This document shows positions 1-8,606 of a stretch of 37,199 nucleotides of DNA, piece by piece. This stretch comes from DATLWN01 sp964422615. GTDB lineage: Bacteria > Pseudomonadota > Zetaproteobacteria > Mariprofundales > Mariprofundaceae. Both the position numbers and the translations under genes were made by a program. Numbering within the stretch: the first letter of the stretch is position 1; every line of letters begins with the position of its first letter. The notes under the pieces are model-generated. The model was not told the origin of the DNA and made no database searches. It was given only the letters and a program-made list of their open reading frames with translations. The DNA lies in assembly GCA_964422615.1 (NCBI GenBank), contig CAYRBJ010000018.1:1-37199 (forward strand), given 5' to 3'.

Positions 1-1082
1 CCGTTGTAACGCCGGTATACCTGTTTGCTGCCGGGCCAGGTGGCCTTGCCCTCGGAGATCTTGCGGCGCGGCACGCCGGCGTATTCCTGCAGCTTGTAAG
101 CGCAATCGAGGCAGGGCGCATCGCTGGAGGTGTCCATGCGTGTGCCGATGCCGAAGCCGTCGATCGGTGCTTCTCTGGCAGCGATATCCTGCAACTGGTA
201 TTCATCCAGATTGCCGCTGGCGAAGATGCGTACGTCGTGCAAACCGCCATCGTCGAGGATGCGGCGTACCTTGAACGCGTGCTCGGCAAGATCTCCGGAG
301 TCCAGGCGCACGGACTGGATGCGGATGCCCTCGCGGGCCAGCACGGGCGCCAGGCTGATGATGCGGGCGGCCGCCCTTTCCGTATCGTAGGTGTCGATCA
401 GCAGCACGACGTTGTCCCGGTGACTGCGGGCGAAATGCAGGAAGGCCTCGTTCTCGTTGTCATGGGCCAGGATGTAGGAGTGGGCCATGGTGCCGTAGAG
501 TGGGATGTCCCAGCGGGCGCCGGCCAGCACCGTGGCGGTTCCGCCGAAGCCGGCGAGGTAGCTGGCGCGCGCTGCCATCAGACCTGCCTGGGCCTCGTGT
601 GCCCGCCTGAGGCCGAAATCCACGAGCAGTTTCCCGGGCGCTGCCAGCACCATACGCGCCGCCTTGGAGGCGATCAGGCACTGGAAATGCAGGATATTGA
701 TCAGGCGCGTCTCGACCAGTTGCGCCACAGGCAAGGGGGCGGTGATGCGCAGCACCGGTTCGTTGGCGTAGAACACCGTTCCCTCGGGCATGGCGTCCAC
801 ATCGCCGACAAAACGCAGCCTGGCCAGTGAATCGACGAAATCGCGGGAGAAGCGGCCGCAACCGGTCAGCCAGGAAAGCTCCTCATCGGTGAAACGAAGC
901 TGCTGCAGGAATGCCAGCGCCTGCTCAAGACCGGCGGCCATCAAGAATCCACGCTGGCGCGGTAGCCGGCGTACGAAGAACTCGAATACCGCCGTGTCGT
1001 TCATGCCGCGATCGAGATAGCTCTGCATCATCGTGAACTGGTACAAATCGGCGAGCAGGGGATTGTGCACCGACGGCCTCAT
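1..1082 (-). CDS. pncB: Nicotinate phosphoribosyltransferase (3' end beyond window)
   Basis: Converts nicotinate plus PRPP (with ATP) to nicotinate mononucleotide in NAD salvage; cytosolic. Reverse-strand translation is open from the ATG at 1082 to the window edge, about 360 codons. Family signatures are visible in order: an N-terminal LADLYQFTMMQSYLDRG, then HSYILAHDNENEAFLHFA, a VRLDSGDLAEHA phosphoribosyl-binding segment, and FGIGTRMDTSSDAP. A later Cys-x-x-Cys (CLDCAYKLQEY) resembles the longer bacterial subfamily. The start codon overlaps the pncA stop as ATGA, so the two genes are probably translationally coupled and nicotinamidase feeds its product directly to this enzyme. The C-terminus is missing only because the window ends. 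The family call is firm; subfamily is inferred. Confidence 0.93.
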   Translation of the reverse strand, partial: MRPSVHNPLLADLYQFTMMQSYLDRGMNDTAVFEFFVRRLPRQRGFLMAAGLEQALAFLQQLRFTDEELSWLTGCGRFSRDFVDSLARLRFVGDVDAMPEGTVFYANEPVLRITAPLPVAQLVETRLINILHFQCLIASKAARMVLAAPGKLLVDFGLRRAHEAQAGLMAARASYLAGFGGTATVLAGARWDIPLYGTMAHSYILAHDNENEAFLHFARSHRDNVVLLIDTYDTERAAARIISLAPVLAREGIRIQSVRLDSGDLAEHAFKVRRILDDGGLHDVRIFASGNLDEYQLQDIAAREAPIDGFGIGTRMDTSSDAPCLDCAYKLQEYAGVPRRKISEGKATWPGSKQVYRRYN

Positions 1083-1657
1083 GCCAGATTTCCCAGCGTC
1101 ACCGGCATGGCTCCGGCCGCCTGCATGCGCGCGATGGCGCGCTCGCCATCGCCCGGCTCGACATCGACGGCGCGGATGGCATCGGTCAGCAGGTGCACGC
1201 GGTAGCCGAGCTTCAACGCATCCAGCACCGTGTTCAGCACGCAATAGTCGGTGGCCAGGCCACCGATATGGACCTGCCGGATTCCTCGTTGCTTCAGTGT
1301 GCTATCCAGTGTCGTCCCATCGAATCCGGAGTAGGCATCCGCCTCGGGTGTGTCGGCCTTGGAGACGATGATCGTTTCCGGCGGCAGGTGCAACGCGTCG
1401 GCAAAGCCGGCGCCGGCGGAGCCGGCGATGCAGTGCGGTGGCCAAGGCCCGCCCTGCGCCGCAAACGAGCAGTGATCGGCCGGGTGCCAGTCGCGCGTGG
1501 CGAATATCGGTCTTTGCTGGTGGGCGAATGCCTCGATATAGCGATTCAGCATCGGCACGACCGCATCGCCATCGGGCACACCGAGGGCGCCGCCGGGAAG
1601 GAAATCGCGCTGGACATCGACCAGGATCAGAGCGCTGCGCGCAAACGGGTGTTCCAT
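1079..1657 (-). CDS. pncA: Nicotinamidase
   Basis: Hydrolyses nicotinamide to nicotinate and ammonia in NAD salvage; cytosolic isochorismatase-fold enzyme, 192 residues. The catalytic triad of the family is visible as Asp14 (LVDVQRDF), Lys100 (VSKADTP) and Cys139 (LATDYCV), with likely metal ligands Asp56, His58 (TRDWHPADH) and His75. I chose the ATG at 1657 because AGGAG lies about seven bases upstream and the protein begins right at the fold; an in-frame ATG at 1681 would add eight residues and has no better ribosome site. The stop overlaps the pncB start (ATGA). A 77-base gap without a recognisable terminator separates it from hslO, so co-transcription with the upstream genes is possible. 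Confidence 0.94.
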   Translation of the reverse strand: MEHPFARSALILVDVQRDFLPGGALGVPDGDAVVPMLNRYIEAFAHQQRPIFATRDWHPADHCSFAAQGGPWPPHCIAGSAGAGFADALHLPPETIIVSKADTPEADAYSGFDGTTLDSTLKQRGIRQVHIGGLATDYCVLNTVLDALKLGYRVHLLTDAIRAVDVEPGDGERAIARMQAAGAMPVTLGNLA

Positions 1658-1734
1658 GGCAAACTCCTGCCCCGGGTACATAGTGCAATCGGCATGGCGC
1701 AGCAAGTGTGCGCAGGCGCAGGCTGGCGCAGGGT

Positions 1735-2574
1735 TCAGGTACTGGGACGAATCGGAACGCGGTAACTGCGGTTGCAGTATTCGCAGCTGATGGTGATCTG
1801 GCCCTGCGCATCGGCCAGCGAAGCCAGTTCGTCCTGCGACAGATAGCGCAACGCCTCGACCATCGATTCCTCGCTGCAACGGCACTGGTAGCGGTATGGC
1901 ACACGCTCCACCACCTTGCAGCCGAGATCGGCAAAGCCGGCCAGAATGGTGTCGGCATCACCCGCCTCGAGCGTCTGCGAAGGGATGGCGGCCATCGCCT
2001 GTACTGCCCTGAACCAGTGTTCGTCGTCGCAGCCGGGCATCGCTTCGATCAGCAGGCCGGTGGTGCCGACCAGCGCCACGTCGGCATGTATCTGTACCGA
2101 CTGCCCGAGGTAATGGACCAGATGATCGGCCAGATGATCCGAGTCGTGTTCGATGGTCGAGATGTAAGGGTGGCCGATACCCAGGTCGCGCACGGTGGAA
2201 AGCAGCACCGGACGTCCGAGCCAGGCCGTCATGGCATCTGTGCCGGTGTGCATCATGGCGCCATCCTCCCGCCAGATCATGTAGCCGCGGACCGTACTGT
2301 GGCCCGCCTCAGCCAGGATGCGCACCAGCGGGGACGTTTTCTGCTCGGGTCGGGCATCCAGCTGCAATACCTGGCGGATGCCGCCCTTGCTGATACTCAG
2401 CAGCAGCACCGAGGCGACCAGAACCCTGCCGAACAATTCCGCCGGCGCGCCAGCAAGGCCATGGACGCGAGCGCCTTCCTCGGCGACGGCCCTGCCACTG
2501 AGCACGGCACCGCGGGTGTAGGCGCCGGGCAGCAGAAAGCGGGTCAGGATGCTGGAATCTGCGTGCTCAGCCAT
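1735..2574 (-). CDS. hslO: Redox-regulated chaperone Hsp33
   Basis: Cytosolic holdase chaperone switched on by oxidative unfolding; 279 residues, the usual family length. The C-terminal zinc switch is complete: Cys231 and Cys233 (CRC) followed 30 residues later by Cys264 and Cys267 (CEYC), the Cys-X-Cys / Cys-X-X-Cys pattern of the family. The start at 2574 places GAGG about eight bases upstream and leaves a 31-base overlap with the end of the preceding HAD phosphatase gene; a longer in-frame reading back to 2670 would only add residues inside that gene. The tight overlap suggests one transcript with the phosphatase and transaminase genes. The assignment is secure. Confidence 0.95.
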   Translation of the reverse strand: MAEHADSSILTRFLLPGAYTRGAVLSGRAVAEEGARVHGLAGAPAELFGRVLVASVLLLSISKGGIRQVLQLDARPEQKTSPLVRILAEAGHSTVRGYMIWREDGAMMHTGTDAMTAWLGRPVLLSTVRDLGIGHPYISTIEHDSDHLADHLVHYLGQSVQIHADVALVGTTGLLIEAMPGCDDEHWFRAVQAMAAIPSQTLEAGDADTILAGFADLGCKVVERVPYRYQCRCSEESMVEALRYLSQDELASLADAQGQITISCEYCNRSYRVPIRPST

Positions 2575-3191
2575 AGGCGGGCCTCGGTCAAAGACGTGAA
2601 GCAGCGGCTGGCACCTGCCGCCTCGAGTTCGGTGCAGGTAAAGGCATGGGCCAGCCCGAGGGCGGTGCAACCCGCACGCACGGCCGCCTGCATGTCGGCG
2701 GTGCCGTCACCGATCATCACGGCCTCGGCCGGATTGATCCCCATGCATTCACAGGCCAGGTGCAATGTATGGGGATCGGGTTTCTGCGCCCGTCCCTCCG
2801 TCAGCCCGATCACATAGTCGATCCACGGTGTCCACGCCAGATGCGTGAGCTGCAACTCGGCTCTCGATTGCGATTTGCTGGTGACGATGGCCACGGAAAG
2901 GCCTGCCGTCTTTGCCCATTGCAGCATCGCCTTCGCCCCGGGCATCGGCGTCAGTTCATACATGCGTTCATCGTGGAATTGCAGGTACAGGTGAACCGCC
3001 TCATCAAAGCGATTCCCGAACAGGGTGCGGATGCTCGCTTCTCCACGACCGGTATGACGCCGGATATCCGCCTCATTCATCTCGGTCAGGCCCAGGGCGG
3101 CCAGCGTGCGATTCAGGGCGTAGACGATGGGGACGAAGGCATCGACAAGCGTTCCGTCCATGTCAAACAGGATGGCGCGGATCGCACTCAT
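2544..3191 (-). CDS. HAD-family phosphatase (phosphoglycolate phosphatase-like)
   Basis: A 215-residue haloacid dehalogenase hydrolase with a helical C1 cap. Motif I is FDMDGTLVD with nucleophile Asp10 and acid/base Asp12; motif II is the Thr/Ser of IVTSKS; motif III is the Lys of AQKPDPHT; motif IV is MIGDGTADM. The layout matches Gph/PpaX-type phosphatases acting on small phosphorylated substrates, but the substrate cannot be read from sequence. The ATG at 3191 overlaps the stop of the transaminase gene as ATGA, which fixes the start and argues for translational coupling. Alternatives are phosphoglycolate, pyrophosphate or nucleotide phosphatase activity. Confidence 0.85.
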   Translation of the reverse strand: MSAIRAILFDMDGTLVDAFVPIVYALNRTLAALGLTEMNEADIRRHTGRGEASIRTLFGNRFDEAVHLYLQFHDERMYELTPMPGAKAMLQWAKTAGLSVAIVTSKSQSRAELQLTHLAWTPWIDYVIGLTEGRAQKPDPHTLHLACECMGINPAEAVMIGDGTADMQAAVRAGCTALGLAHAFTCTELEAAGASRCFTSLTEARLWLSTQIPAS

Positions 3192-4036
3192 GCGCCCATG
3201 CTCCGGAATTGTGCGATCATGGCCCGGCGCAGGTTCAGGGTAAGTGGCCCGGGGTGACCGTTGCCGATGTCCTGTCCGTCCACGCGGCATACCGGCGCCA
3301 GGGCGTAAAGCGTGCTCGTCATCATGCATTCGGAAAGCTTCGGCTCCGCCAGCCGCCACGGACGCTCCTCAACGCGAATGCCGGCGTGGCTCGCCTGACG
3401 CAACGCCATCTCCCGCGTGATGCCGCCAAGCACATGCCGATCCAGTGGATGGGTAACGAGTGCACCGTCGATGATGGCCAGAACGTTCGTGGCCGCTCCC
3501 TCAAGGACATGGCCATCGGTGTCGGTCCAGAAGCCTTCCTCCGCTCCACGGCGCACCGCTTCCTGCCTTCCCATGACGCTGGCGAGCAGGGCGGTGGTCT
3601 TGATATCGCATCGCTCCCAGCGGAAATCGCGCAGGGTGATGGCCGAATACTCTGGCGCCTGCTCCGGCGGGAAAGGCAGGCCTCGGCAGGTGATGACCAG
3701 CGTAGGCCTGATTGCGTCGGGGATGCGCAGCGCGCGTGGCGCGGCACCGCGAGTCACCTGCACATAGACCGAGGCATTGCGAAAGGGGTTGCGGCGGCAG
3801 GTTTCCCCGATCAGTTCCGCCAGTTTATCCGCCGGGCATGGCATGGACATGTCAATAGCCGTGCAGGAGGCCTGCAGGCGCCGCAGATGCGCCGGCAGGT
3901 CGAGAAAGACGCCGCCGTAGCAGGCGATGACCTCGTAGACACTGTCCGCAAACTGGAATCCGCGGTCTTCGACATGCACATACGCCCGGTCGAGTGGCAC
4001 GAAGCTGCCGTTGACATAGGCGATGAGGGATGACAC
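3188..4036 (-). CDS. dat: D-amino acid transaminase (PLP class IV)
   Basis: Interconverts D-alanine and D-glutamate with their keto acids, supplying D-amino acids for peptidoglycan; cytosolic fold-type IV PLP enzyme, 282 residues. Visible signatures are DRGFQFADSVYEV near residues 24-36, the PLP lysine Lys146 in CDIKTTALLASVMG, and EGAATNVLAI with GITREM toward the C-terminus. Lys146 falls where the Bacillus enzyme has its cofactor lysine. I took the GTG at 4036 as start: it lies 13 bases after the carboxypeptidase stop, the domain begins directly behind it, and no in-frame ATG exists nearby; no clear ribosome site is seen, so coupling to the upstream gene is likely. Branched-chain transaminase or aminodeoxychorismate lyase are related alternatives but fit less well. 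Confidence 0.88.
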   Translation of the reverse strand: MSSLIAYVNGSFVPLDRAYVHVEDRGFQFADSVYEVIACYGGVFLDLPAHLRRLQASCTAIDMSMPCPADKLAELIGETCRRNPFRNASVYVQVTRGAAPRALRIPDAIRPTLVITCRGLPFPPEQAPEYSAITLRDFRWERCDIKTTALLASVMGRQEAVRRGAEEGFWTDTDGHVLEGAATNVLAIIDGALVTHPLDRHVLGGITREMALRQASHAGIRVEERPWRLAEPKLSECMMTSTLYALAPVCRVDGQDIGNGHPGPLTLNLRRAMIAQFRSMGA

Positions 4037-4049
4037 TGCGCCGGATTCG

Positions 4050-5237
4050 TTATTCTTTGGTTTGCGCCGCCTGATCGCTGGCATGCCACCACAGGCGCAG
4101 GGCGTCCCATTTGCGGCCGATCCAGGAGGCCCGGGCCACGCCGCTGTTCGCTTCCATGGCGACACTGCCCAGCACCTGTGCTTTGTCCTTGCCCGGAATC
4201 TTGGCGACGGCCTCGATGGTGCCGAGGATCTGTCCCTTGGCGATCGGGGCCCTGAGCGGTGCCTGATAGTGCAGGTGGAACTTGACGTATCTCTCTAAGC
4301 CCCGGGGGACACTGATCCACATGGGTTTCTCAGGAACAAGCCAGAGCTCATCCTTTTTGCCGTCGTAGACCGCCACCTCACGCCGGATGTCATGCTCGGC
4401 CGGACGCATGGTCACGAAGTTGCGGAAGGCAAAGTCCAGGATGGCCCTGGACTGCTGGGCGCGTGCTTCTTTGGAATCGGTGCCGAACACCGCGGTGACG
4501 AAACGGGTGTTGCCCTTTTGCGCCGAGGTGACTTGGCAGTAGCCGGCGGCATCGGTGTGGCCGGTCTTGATGCCATCGACAAGCGGATCCCGCCACAGCA
4601 GCAGATTGCGGTTGGACTGGGTGATGTTGTCAAAGGTGTAGCTGTGTTCCTTGAACAGCGGGTAGTACTGGGGGAAATCGCGCCACAGGGCGACGCCGAG
4701 ACGGGCCATGTCCAGGGCCGAGCTGTAGTGATCGGCGATGGGGTAGCCGGTGGTGTCGGCGAAGTGCGTGTGCGTCATGCCCAGTTCCTTGGCCTTGGCG
4801 TTCATGCGGCTGACGAAGGCGGCCTCGGTGCCGGCGATGTATTGGGTCAGGGCAATGACGGCATCGTTGCCGGAGTCGGTGGAGATGCCGTGCAACAGCT
4901 GGTTGACGGTCGGGTGCATGCTCGGATCGATGAACATTTTGCTGCCGCCCATGTGCCAAGCCTTCTTGCTGACCGGCACATGGTCGTTCAGGCCGATGCG
5001 CCCCGTTTTGAGATCCTCGAAGGCCAGATACAGGGTCATCAGCTTGGTCAGGCTGGCCGGGGGCAATTGTTCGTTCGGATTATCACTGGCGAGCACCTGG
5101 CCGGAACGCGCATCGATCAGCACCCATGACTTGGCGGCGATATGCGGCGGCTGGGGCCACCATGCGGCCTGAGCTCCGGAGGCCATCGCCAACAGGGAAG
5201 AAATGAGCAACGTCATTGACCAAAGGCGTTTTACCAT
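4050..5237 (-). CDS. dacA: Serine-type D-Ala-D-Ala carboxypeptidase (PBP5/6 family)
   Basis: Trims the terminal D-alanine from peptidoglycan pentapeptides in the periplasm; 395 residues. A signal peptide covers about residues 1-24, ending AQA. The three active-site motifs are present: Ser62-x-x-Lys65 (PASLTKLM), Ser122-Gly-Asn (STDSGNDA) and Lys224-Thr-Gly (DGIKTGHTD). A PBP5-type beta-sandwich domain follows, and the C-terminal segment with RKWDALRLWWHA looks like the amphipathic membrane anchor. The ATG at 5237 overlaps the stop of the RluA-family gene and has a strong GAGGAGG upstream. It sits beside the D-amino acid transaminase, a sensible cell-wall pairing. Assignment to dacA rather than dacC is by family only. 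Confidence 0.93.
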   Translation of the reverse strand: MVKRLWSMTLLISSLLAMASGAQAAWWPQPPHIAAKSWVLIDARSGQVLASDNPNEQLPPASLTKLMTLYLAFEDLKTGRIGLNDHVPVSKKAWHMGGSKMFIDPSMHPTVNQLLHGISTDSGNDAVIALTQYIAGTEAAFVSRMNAKAKELGMTHTHFADTTGYPIADHYSSALDMARLGVALWRDFPQYYPLFKEHSYTFDNITQSNRNLLLWRDPLVDGIKTGHTDAAGYCQVTSAQKGNTRFVTAVFGTDSKEARAQQSRAILDFAFRNFVTMRPAEHDIRREVAVYDGKKDELWLVPEKPMWISVPRGLERYVKFHLHYQAPLRAPIAKGQILGTIEAVAKIPGKDKAQVLGSVAMEANSGVARASWIGRKWDALRLWWHASDQAAQTKE

Positions 5238-6067
5238 ATCCAGTCCTCCTCGGGGTTGGCATGCCACGCGATGGGCTCGGGCCATGCCGGTGGATCAAGT
5301 GAGAGTGTTTGCGCATGCAACATCATACGCGGATGTGGGTGGCCGCCGTAACGGCTGTCACCAAGCAAGGGGCATCCTAGCGCCGCCAGATGCACGCGCA
5401 ATTGGTGTGTGCGTCCGGTGTGTGGCACCAGGCGCAGCAGTGCGCGCGCGTCGCGCCGCTCGATGACCTCGGCTTCGGTGTCGCAGGGGCGGCCGTCTTC
5501 CTGCACCGCATAACGGCCGCGGGCATCGCGCCGGCTGCCGATGGGCAGGGTGATATGCTGGCTTTGCCAGTCCGGTGCCGGTTCGACGACACCCAGATAC
5601 GCTTTTTTAACCGACGAGGCCCAATGCCGCTGCAGGCGCTGCAGACATGCCGAATCGGTCGCGAACAGCATCAGCCCGGAGGTGCCGCGATCCAGGCGGT
5701 GCACGGGCCGGACATCGGTGGTTTTGCGTCCGAGGTGCATCGCCAGTTCCGTCGGCAGGGTGCCACGGCTGCGGTGCAGCGCCTCCTGGGCATATTGGCC
5801 GCTTTTCTTGTGCAGCAGCATCAGCGGTCCTTGCGACCAGATGATTTGTTCCGGACAAAATGGCACCAGGTGTTCTCCGTCCAGGCAGACGATGCGCAGG
5901 TGATCCTCGGCACGTACAATGCGACCAGATGTCCGGCATCGCTGCCGGTTCAGATAGACGCCGCCGTCCTCGATGGCTTTGCGAATGCGCCGCCGGGACA
6001 TCGGCACGCACTCCGCCAGCACCACGTCCAGGCGCTTGCCGTCTCCCGCAGACGGCACTGTCAGCAT
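5231..6067 (-). CDS. RluA-family rRNA/tRNA pseudouridine synthase
   Basis: Isomerises uridine to pseudouridine in structured RNA. The 278-residue protein has an N-terminal S4-type RNA-binding segment (about residues 10-60) and the catalytic domain with HRLDRGTSG, catalytic Asp126. HTGRTHQLRVHLA and GDSRYGG, further family motifs, follow. The layout resembles RluC/RluD, but the target position cannot be assigned. The start at 6067 lies 13 bases after the stop of the LOG gene; the ribosome site is weak. The stop overlaps the carboxypeptidase start. An in-frame extension to 6217 would read through the LOG gene and is not supported. Confidence 0.9.
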   Translation of the reverse strand: MLTVPSAGDGKRLDVVLAECVPMSRRRIRKAIEDGGVYLNRQRCRTSGRIVRAEDHLRIVCLDGEHLVPFCPEQIIWSQGPLMLLHKKSGQYAQEALHRSRGTLPTELAMHLGRKTTDVRPVHRLDRGTSGLMLFATDSACLQRLQRHWASSVKKAYLGVVEPAPDWQSQHITLPIGSRRDARGRYAVQEDGRPCDTEAEVIERRDARALLRLVPHTGRTHQLRVHLAALGCPLLGDSRYGGHPHPRMMLHAQTLSLDPPAWPEPIAWHANPEEDWIW

Positions 6068-6080
6068 CAGGTCATGAAAA

Positions 6081-6617
6081 TCAGCGGCGGAAGTGGGCAA
6101 GATGGCCAAGGACCTCGTCGTGGCTATGACAGACACGCACGCTGTCGAAGGCGTGTCCGACCGACAGAAACAACTGCTTTTGCAGCACCTGCAGCACCGG
6201 CTCCCACATGCGGCCAAAGACCATCAGCGGGCGCGCCTCGAGCACGCGGATGGCCAATAAATCCCAGGTCATGGCCAGTTCCGCCAGGGTGCCGAGCCCC
6301 CCCGGAAGTACCAGATAGGCCTCGGCTTCCTCGATCATCGTCTGCATGCGTTCGAAAAAGTTCCGTGCCCGTACCTCCTCGTGCAGGCTGCTGCCCGGTG
6401 GTGTCGGGAAACGATCGAGCGTCACACCCCGGATGTGGCCACCACCGGCACGCATGCCCTCGGAAAACGCAGCCATCATCCCCTGGTGCCCACCGGTGAT
6501 GCCGTCCCAGCCGGATGCGGCCAGCCGCGTGGCAAGATCCCGCACATCGGCGTATTCGGGAGCGTCAGCGGTGGTGCGAGAGGAGCCGAAGGCAGCGATG
6601 CGTTTGCGCCGCTCCAT
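6081..6617 (-). CDS. LOG-family protein (Rossmann-fold nucleotide hydrolase)
   Basis: A 178-residue LOG/lysine-decarboxylase-like protein. The signature PGGLGTLAEL is at residues 105-114, with a glycine-rich TGGHQGMM at 41-48 and an Arg-rich VRARNFFER before the motif. Characterised members release the base from nucleoside 5'-monophosphates, including cytokinin precursors; others are of unknown role, so the substrate is open. The ATG at 6617 is one base after the rlpA stop. An in-frame ATG at 6641 inside rlpA is possible but would add eight unrelated residues. It lies in the cell-wall and RNA-modification run with no sign that its function is linked to neighbours. Confidence 0.85.
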   Translation of the reverse strand: MERRKRIAAFGSSRTTADAPEYADVRDLATRLAASGWDGITGGHQGMMAAFSEGMRAGGGHIRGVTLDRFPTPPGSSLHEEVRARNFFERMQTMIEEAEAYLVLPGGLGTLAELAMTWDLLAIRVLEARPLMVFGRMWEPVLQVLQKQLFLSVGHAFDSVRVCHSHDEVLGHLAHFRR

Positions 6618-6618
6618 G

Positions 6619-7482
6619 CTATTCGATGACCACGATGGCATCCTTAATGCCGAGGGATTGCAGAGACATCACCGTCTTTTCGATCTGGTGCACGTCCTCA
6701 AAGGGGCCGATTCGCACCTTGTACAGGCGTGCGGTACCGTTGCCGGCGCTGTATACGGCGATATCGCGGTATTCATCAGCCAGGGCATGGCTGAGCCGGT
6801 TGGCGTTGTCGATCGAGGCGAAGGCACCCAGTTGCACGTACAGTGCTCCCGACGGATGCGAGGGAATTACCTTGCCGGCAGCGAGGTGCGGTGCAGGCGT
6901 CGGCACAGGTGCAGCCGGGTGCGGCAGAGGAGGAGCTGGAGTCGCAGCCGGCGCCAGGTGCCGCGACCTGGTGTGCAGTGGCTCATCTTTCAGCCCGGCC
7001 AGCGCCTGCACGCGCACACGCGCCGTCCCATTCTTGGCAAAGCCAAGCTCCTCGGCAGCGGCATAGGAAAGGTCGATCAGCCGGTTCTTGACGAAAGGGC
7101 CGCGATCATTGACCCGCACCACCACCTGGCGGCCGTTTTCCAGATTGGTGACACGCACGAGGGTAGGCAGGGGTAGCGTGGGATGGGCGGCCGACATGGC
7201 GTGCATATCGTACCATTCGCCGTCGGCGGTACGCCCACCGTTGAAATCCGGACCATACCAGGAGGCGATACCGGTTCGATCATAGCCATAGGCGCTGGCC
7301 AGCGGATAATAGGTACGTCCATTCACGGTATACGGCCTGCCGGTCTTGGCGTGTCCGCCGGCACCGGACGGCAGTGAGGATAGCTGATGCCGGTAGCCCG
7401 AGGTGGTGCTGCAGGCGGCCAGGGCGGTGGCCGCGAACGCGAACAGAAGCAGACGGACGCCGTTCACAGGCCGGTGCCGCAT
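6619..7482 (-). CDS. rlpA: RlpA-like septal lytic transglycosylase with SPOR domain
   Basis: Outer-membrane lipoprotein that cleaves peptide-free glycan at division sites; 287 residues. A lipobox L-A-A-C puts the lipidated cysteine at Cys24. The double-psi beta-barrel spans about residues 70-160, with GIASWYGPDFNGGRTADGE and VRVNDRGPF, the segments holding the catalytic acid residues. A Pro/Ala-rich linker leads to a C-terminal SPOR domain (YVQLGAFASIDNANRL), which binds denuded glycan. The start at 7482 overlaps the mltB end by 19 bases. A GTG at 7467, sharing GTGA with the mltB stop, is an equally reasonable start and would keep the lipobox. The neighbour mltB is a second murein hydrolase. 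Confidence 0.92.
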   Translation of the reverse strand: MRHRPVNGVRLLLFAFAATALAACSTTSGYRHQLSSLPSGAGGHAKTGRPYTVNGRTYYPLASAYGYDRTGIASWYGPDFNGGRTADGEWYDMHAMSAAHPTLPLPTLVRVTNLENGRQVVVRVNDRGPFVKNRLIDLSYAAAEELGFAKNGTARVRVQALAGLKDEPLHTRSRHLAPAATPAPPLPHPAAPVPTPAPHLAAGKVIPSHPSGALYVQLGAFASIDNANRLSHALADEYRDIAVYSAGNGTARLYKVRIGPFEDVHQIEKTVMSLQSLGIKDAIVVIE

Positions 7483-8540
7483 GGGCCGCAGCCCATCAGG
7501 TGGGCGAGTTCCGTGGTGGCCATGGCGTAATTATAGGACCGGTTCCAGCGGGTGATGACGTAGAAATTATGACTGACCACGGCGGTGCGATCATGATCGC
7601 CCGGGCGCATCGTGATCAACGCCGCCGCATCCGTCTTGTGCCACGAGGCGGGGAGCTTCTCCAGGCCCTCGGCATACATTTTTTGCAAGGATTGCCAGTC
7701 CTGCATCTCCTTGCTCCGCTGTGCCAGCAATGCCTTGCTTACCGGTTCATGCGAGAGCCAGCGCGCCACCGGCAGGTGCGGCTGCCAGCCGTTCTTGTGA
7801 AAATAGTTGGCGACGCTGAAAATGATGTCCCGTGGCGAATGCCAGACATCGCGGCGACCGTCGCCATTACCGTCGACCGCATAGCTCATATAGGACGATG
7901 GGATGAACTGGGGCACACCGAATGCTCCGGCGTAGGATCCGATGATGCTGGTCGGGTCCAGATTCTCCGCATGGCAAAGCTTCAGGTAATCGCCGAGCTG
8001 TTTGCGAAAGAAATCGGCGCGGCGCGGATAGCCGGTAGCCAGGGTGTAGAGCGAATCAAGTACGCGATCCTTTCCCTGCCGTTCTCCGAAATGCGTCTCG
8101 ATGGCAAGAATGGCTGCGATGACTTCCGGTTCGACACCGTAGCGCTTCCATGCCGCGCGAAAGATGGCACGATGTTTATGCAGATACTGGCGGCCGAGTT
8201 CCGCCAGCTTTTTGCGCACGAACAGTGGCCGGTATTCGGCATACGGCCTGGCTTCGTATGGGGTTTCCATGCGAATGATCACGCTGGGCTCAAAACGGGC
8301 ACTGTCGAGGGCCGGACGCAGGTCTGTCGCGCTCAGGCCGGTCTCCGATTGCAGCAGTTGCAGCAGCTTGCCCTTGCTGACGAGGGGGACTGGCGTGGCG
8401 CTCGTAGTGGCCGCGGCTGGTGATGCCGTACACCAGGCCGGGGCAGGAAAAACGTATGCCAGCAGCATGCCGATACACGCCACTGCCAGTTGCCAGCGCC
8501 AACCGGGATCAGGGATCGCCTGCCTGGTACGATCAACCAT
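7464..8540 (-). CDS. mltB: Lytic murein transglycosylase B
   Basis: Cleaves the MurNAc-GlcNAc bond in the periplasm with 1,6-anhydro product formation; 358 residues. An N-terminal hydrophobic segment (about residues 17-37) acts as signal sequence or anchor; I see no clean lipobox, unlike E. coli MltB. The catalytic glutamate is Glu148 in AILAIETHFGE, followed by GSYAGAFGVPQFIPSSY and VDGNGDGRRD, both typical of the MltB family. The C-terminal TRWNRSYNYAMA is also a family signature. A 66-base gap separates it from pcm. The ATG at 8540 has AGGTAGG about ten bases upstream. The stop overlaps rlpA. Confidence 0.94.
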   Translation of the reverse strand: MVDRTRQAIPDPGWRWQLAVACIGMLLAYVFPAPAWCTASPAAATTSATPVPLVSKGKLLQLLQSETGLSATDLRPALDSARFEPSVIIRMETPYEARPYAEYRPLFVRKKLAELGRQYLHKHRAIFRAAWKRYGVEPEVIAAILAIETHFGERQGKDRVLDSLYTLATGYPRRADFFRKQLGDYLKLCHAENLDPTSIIGSYAGAFGVPQFIPSSYMSYAVDGNGDGRRDVWHSPRDIIFSVANYFHKNGWQPHLPVARWLSHEPVSKALLAQRSKEMQDWQSLQKMYAEGLEKLPASWHKTDAAALITMRPGDHDRTAVVSHNFYVITRWNRSYNYAMATTELAHLMGCGPCGTGL

Positions 8541-8606
8541 ATGAATAAGCCTACCTTGAGGAGAAGGAAATCGGTAGGGGAGAGGTGCGAGGTGTGCGCG
8601 CAGGCG

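Noticed and set aside
2574..3359. Long N-terminal extensions of several minus-strand genes (for example the HAD phosphatase to 3359, tadA to 25958, rlmN to 13561)
   Set aside because: The added residues lie inside neighbouring genes in another frame and precede the first conserved motif; the starts chosen are supported by overlap with the upstream stop or a ribosome site.
4392..5129. A 245-codon plus-strand frame inside the carboxypeptidase gene
   Set aside because: Shadow of a gene with all three penicillin-binding motifs.
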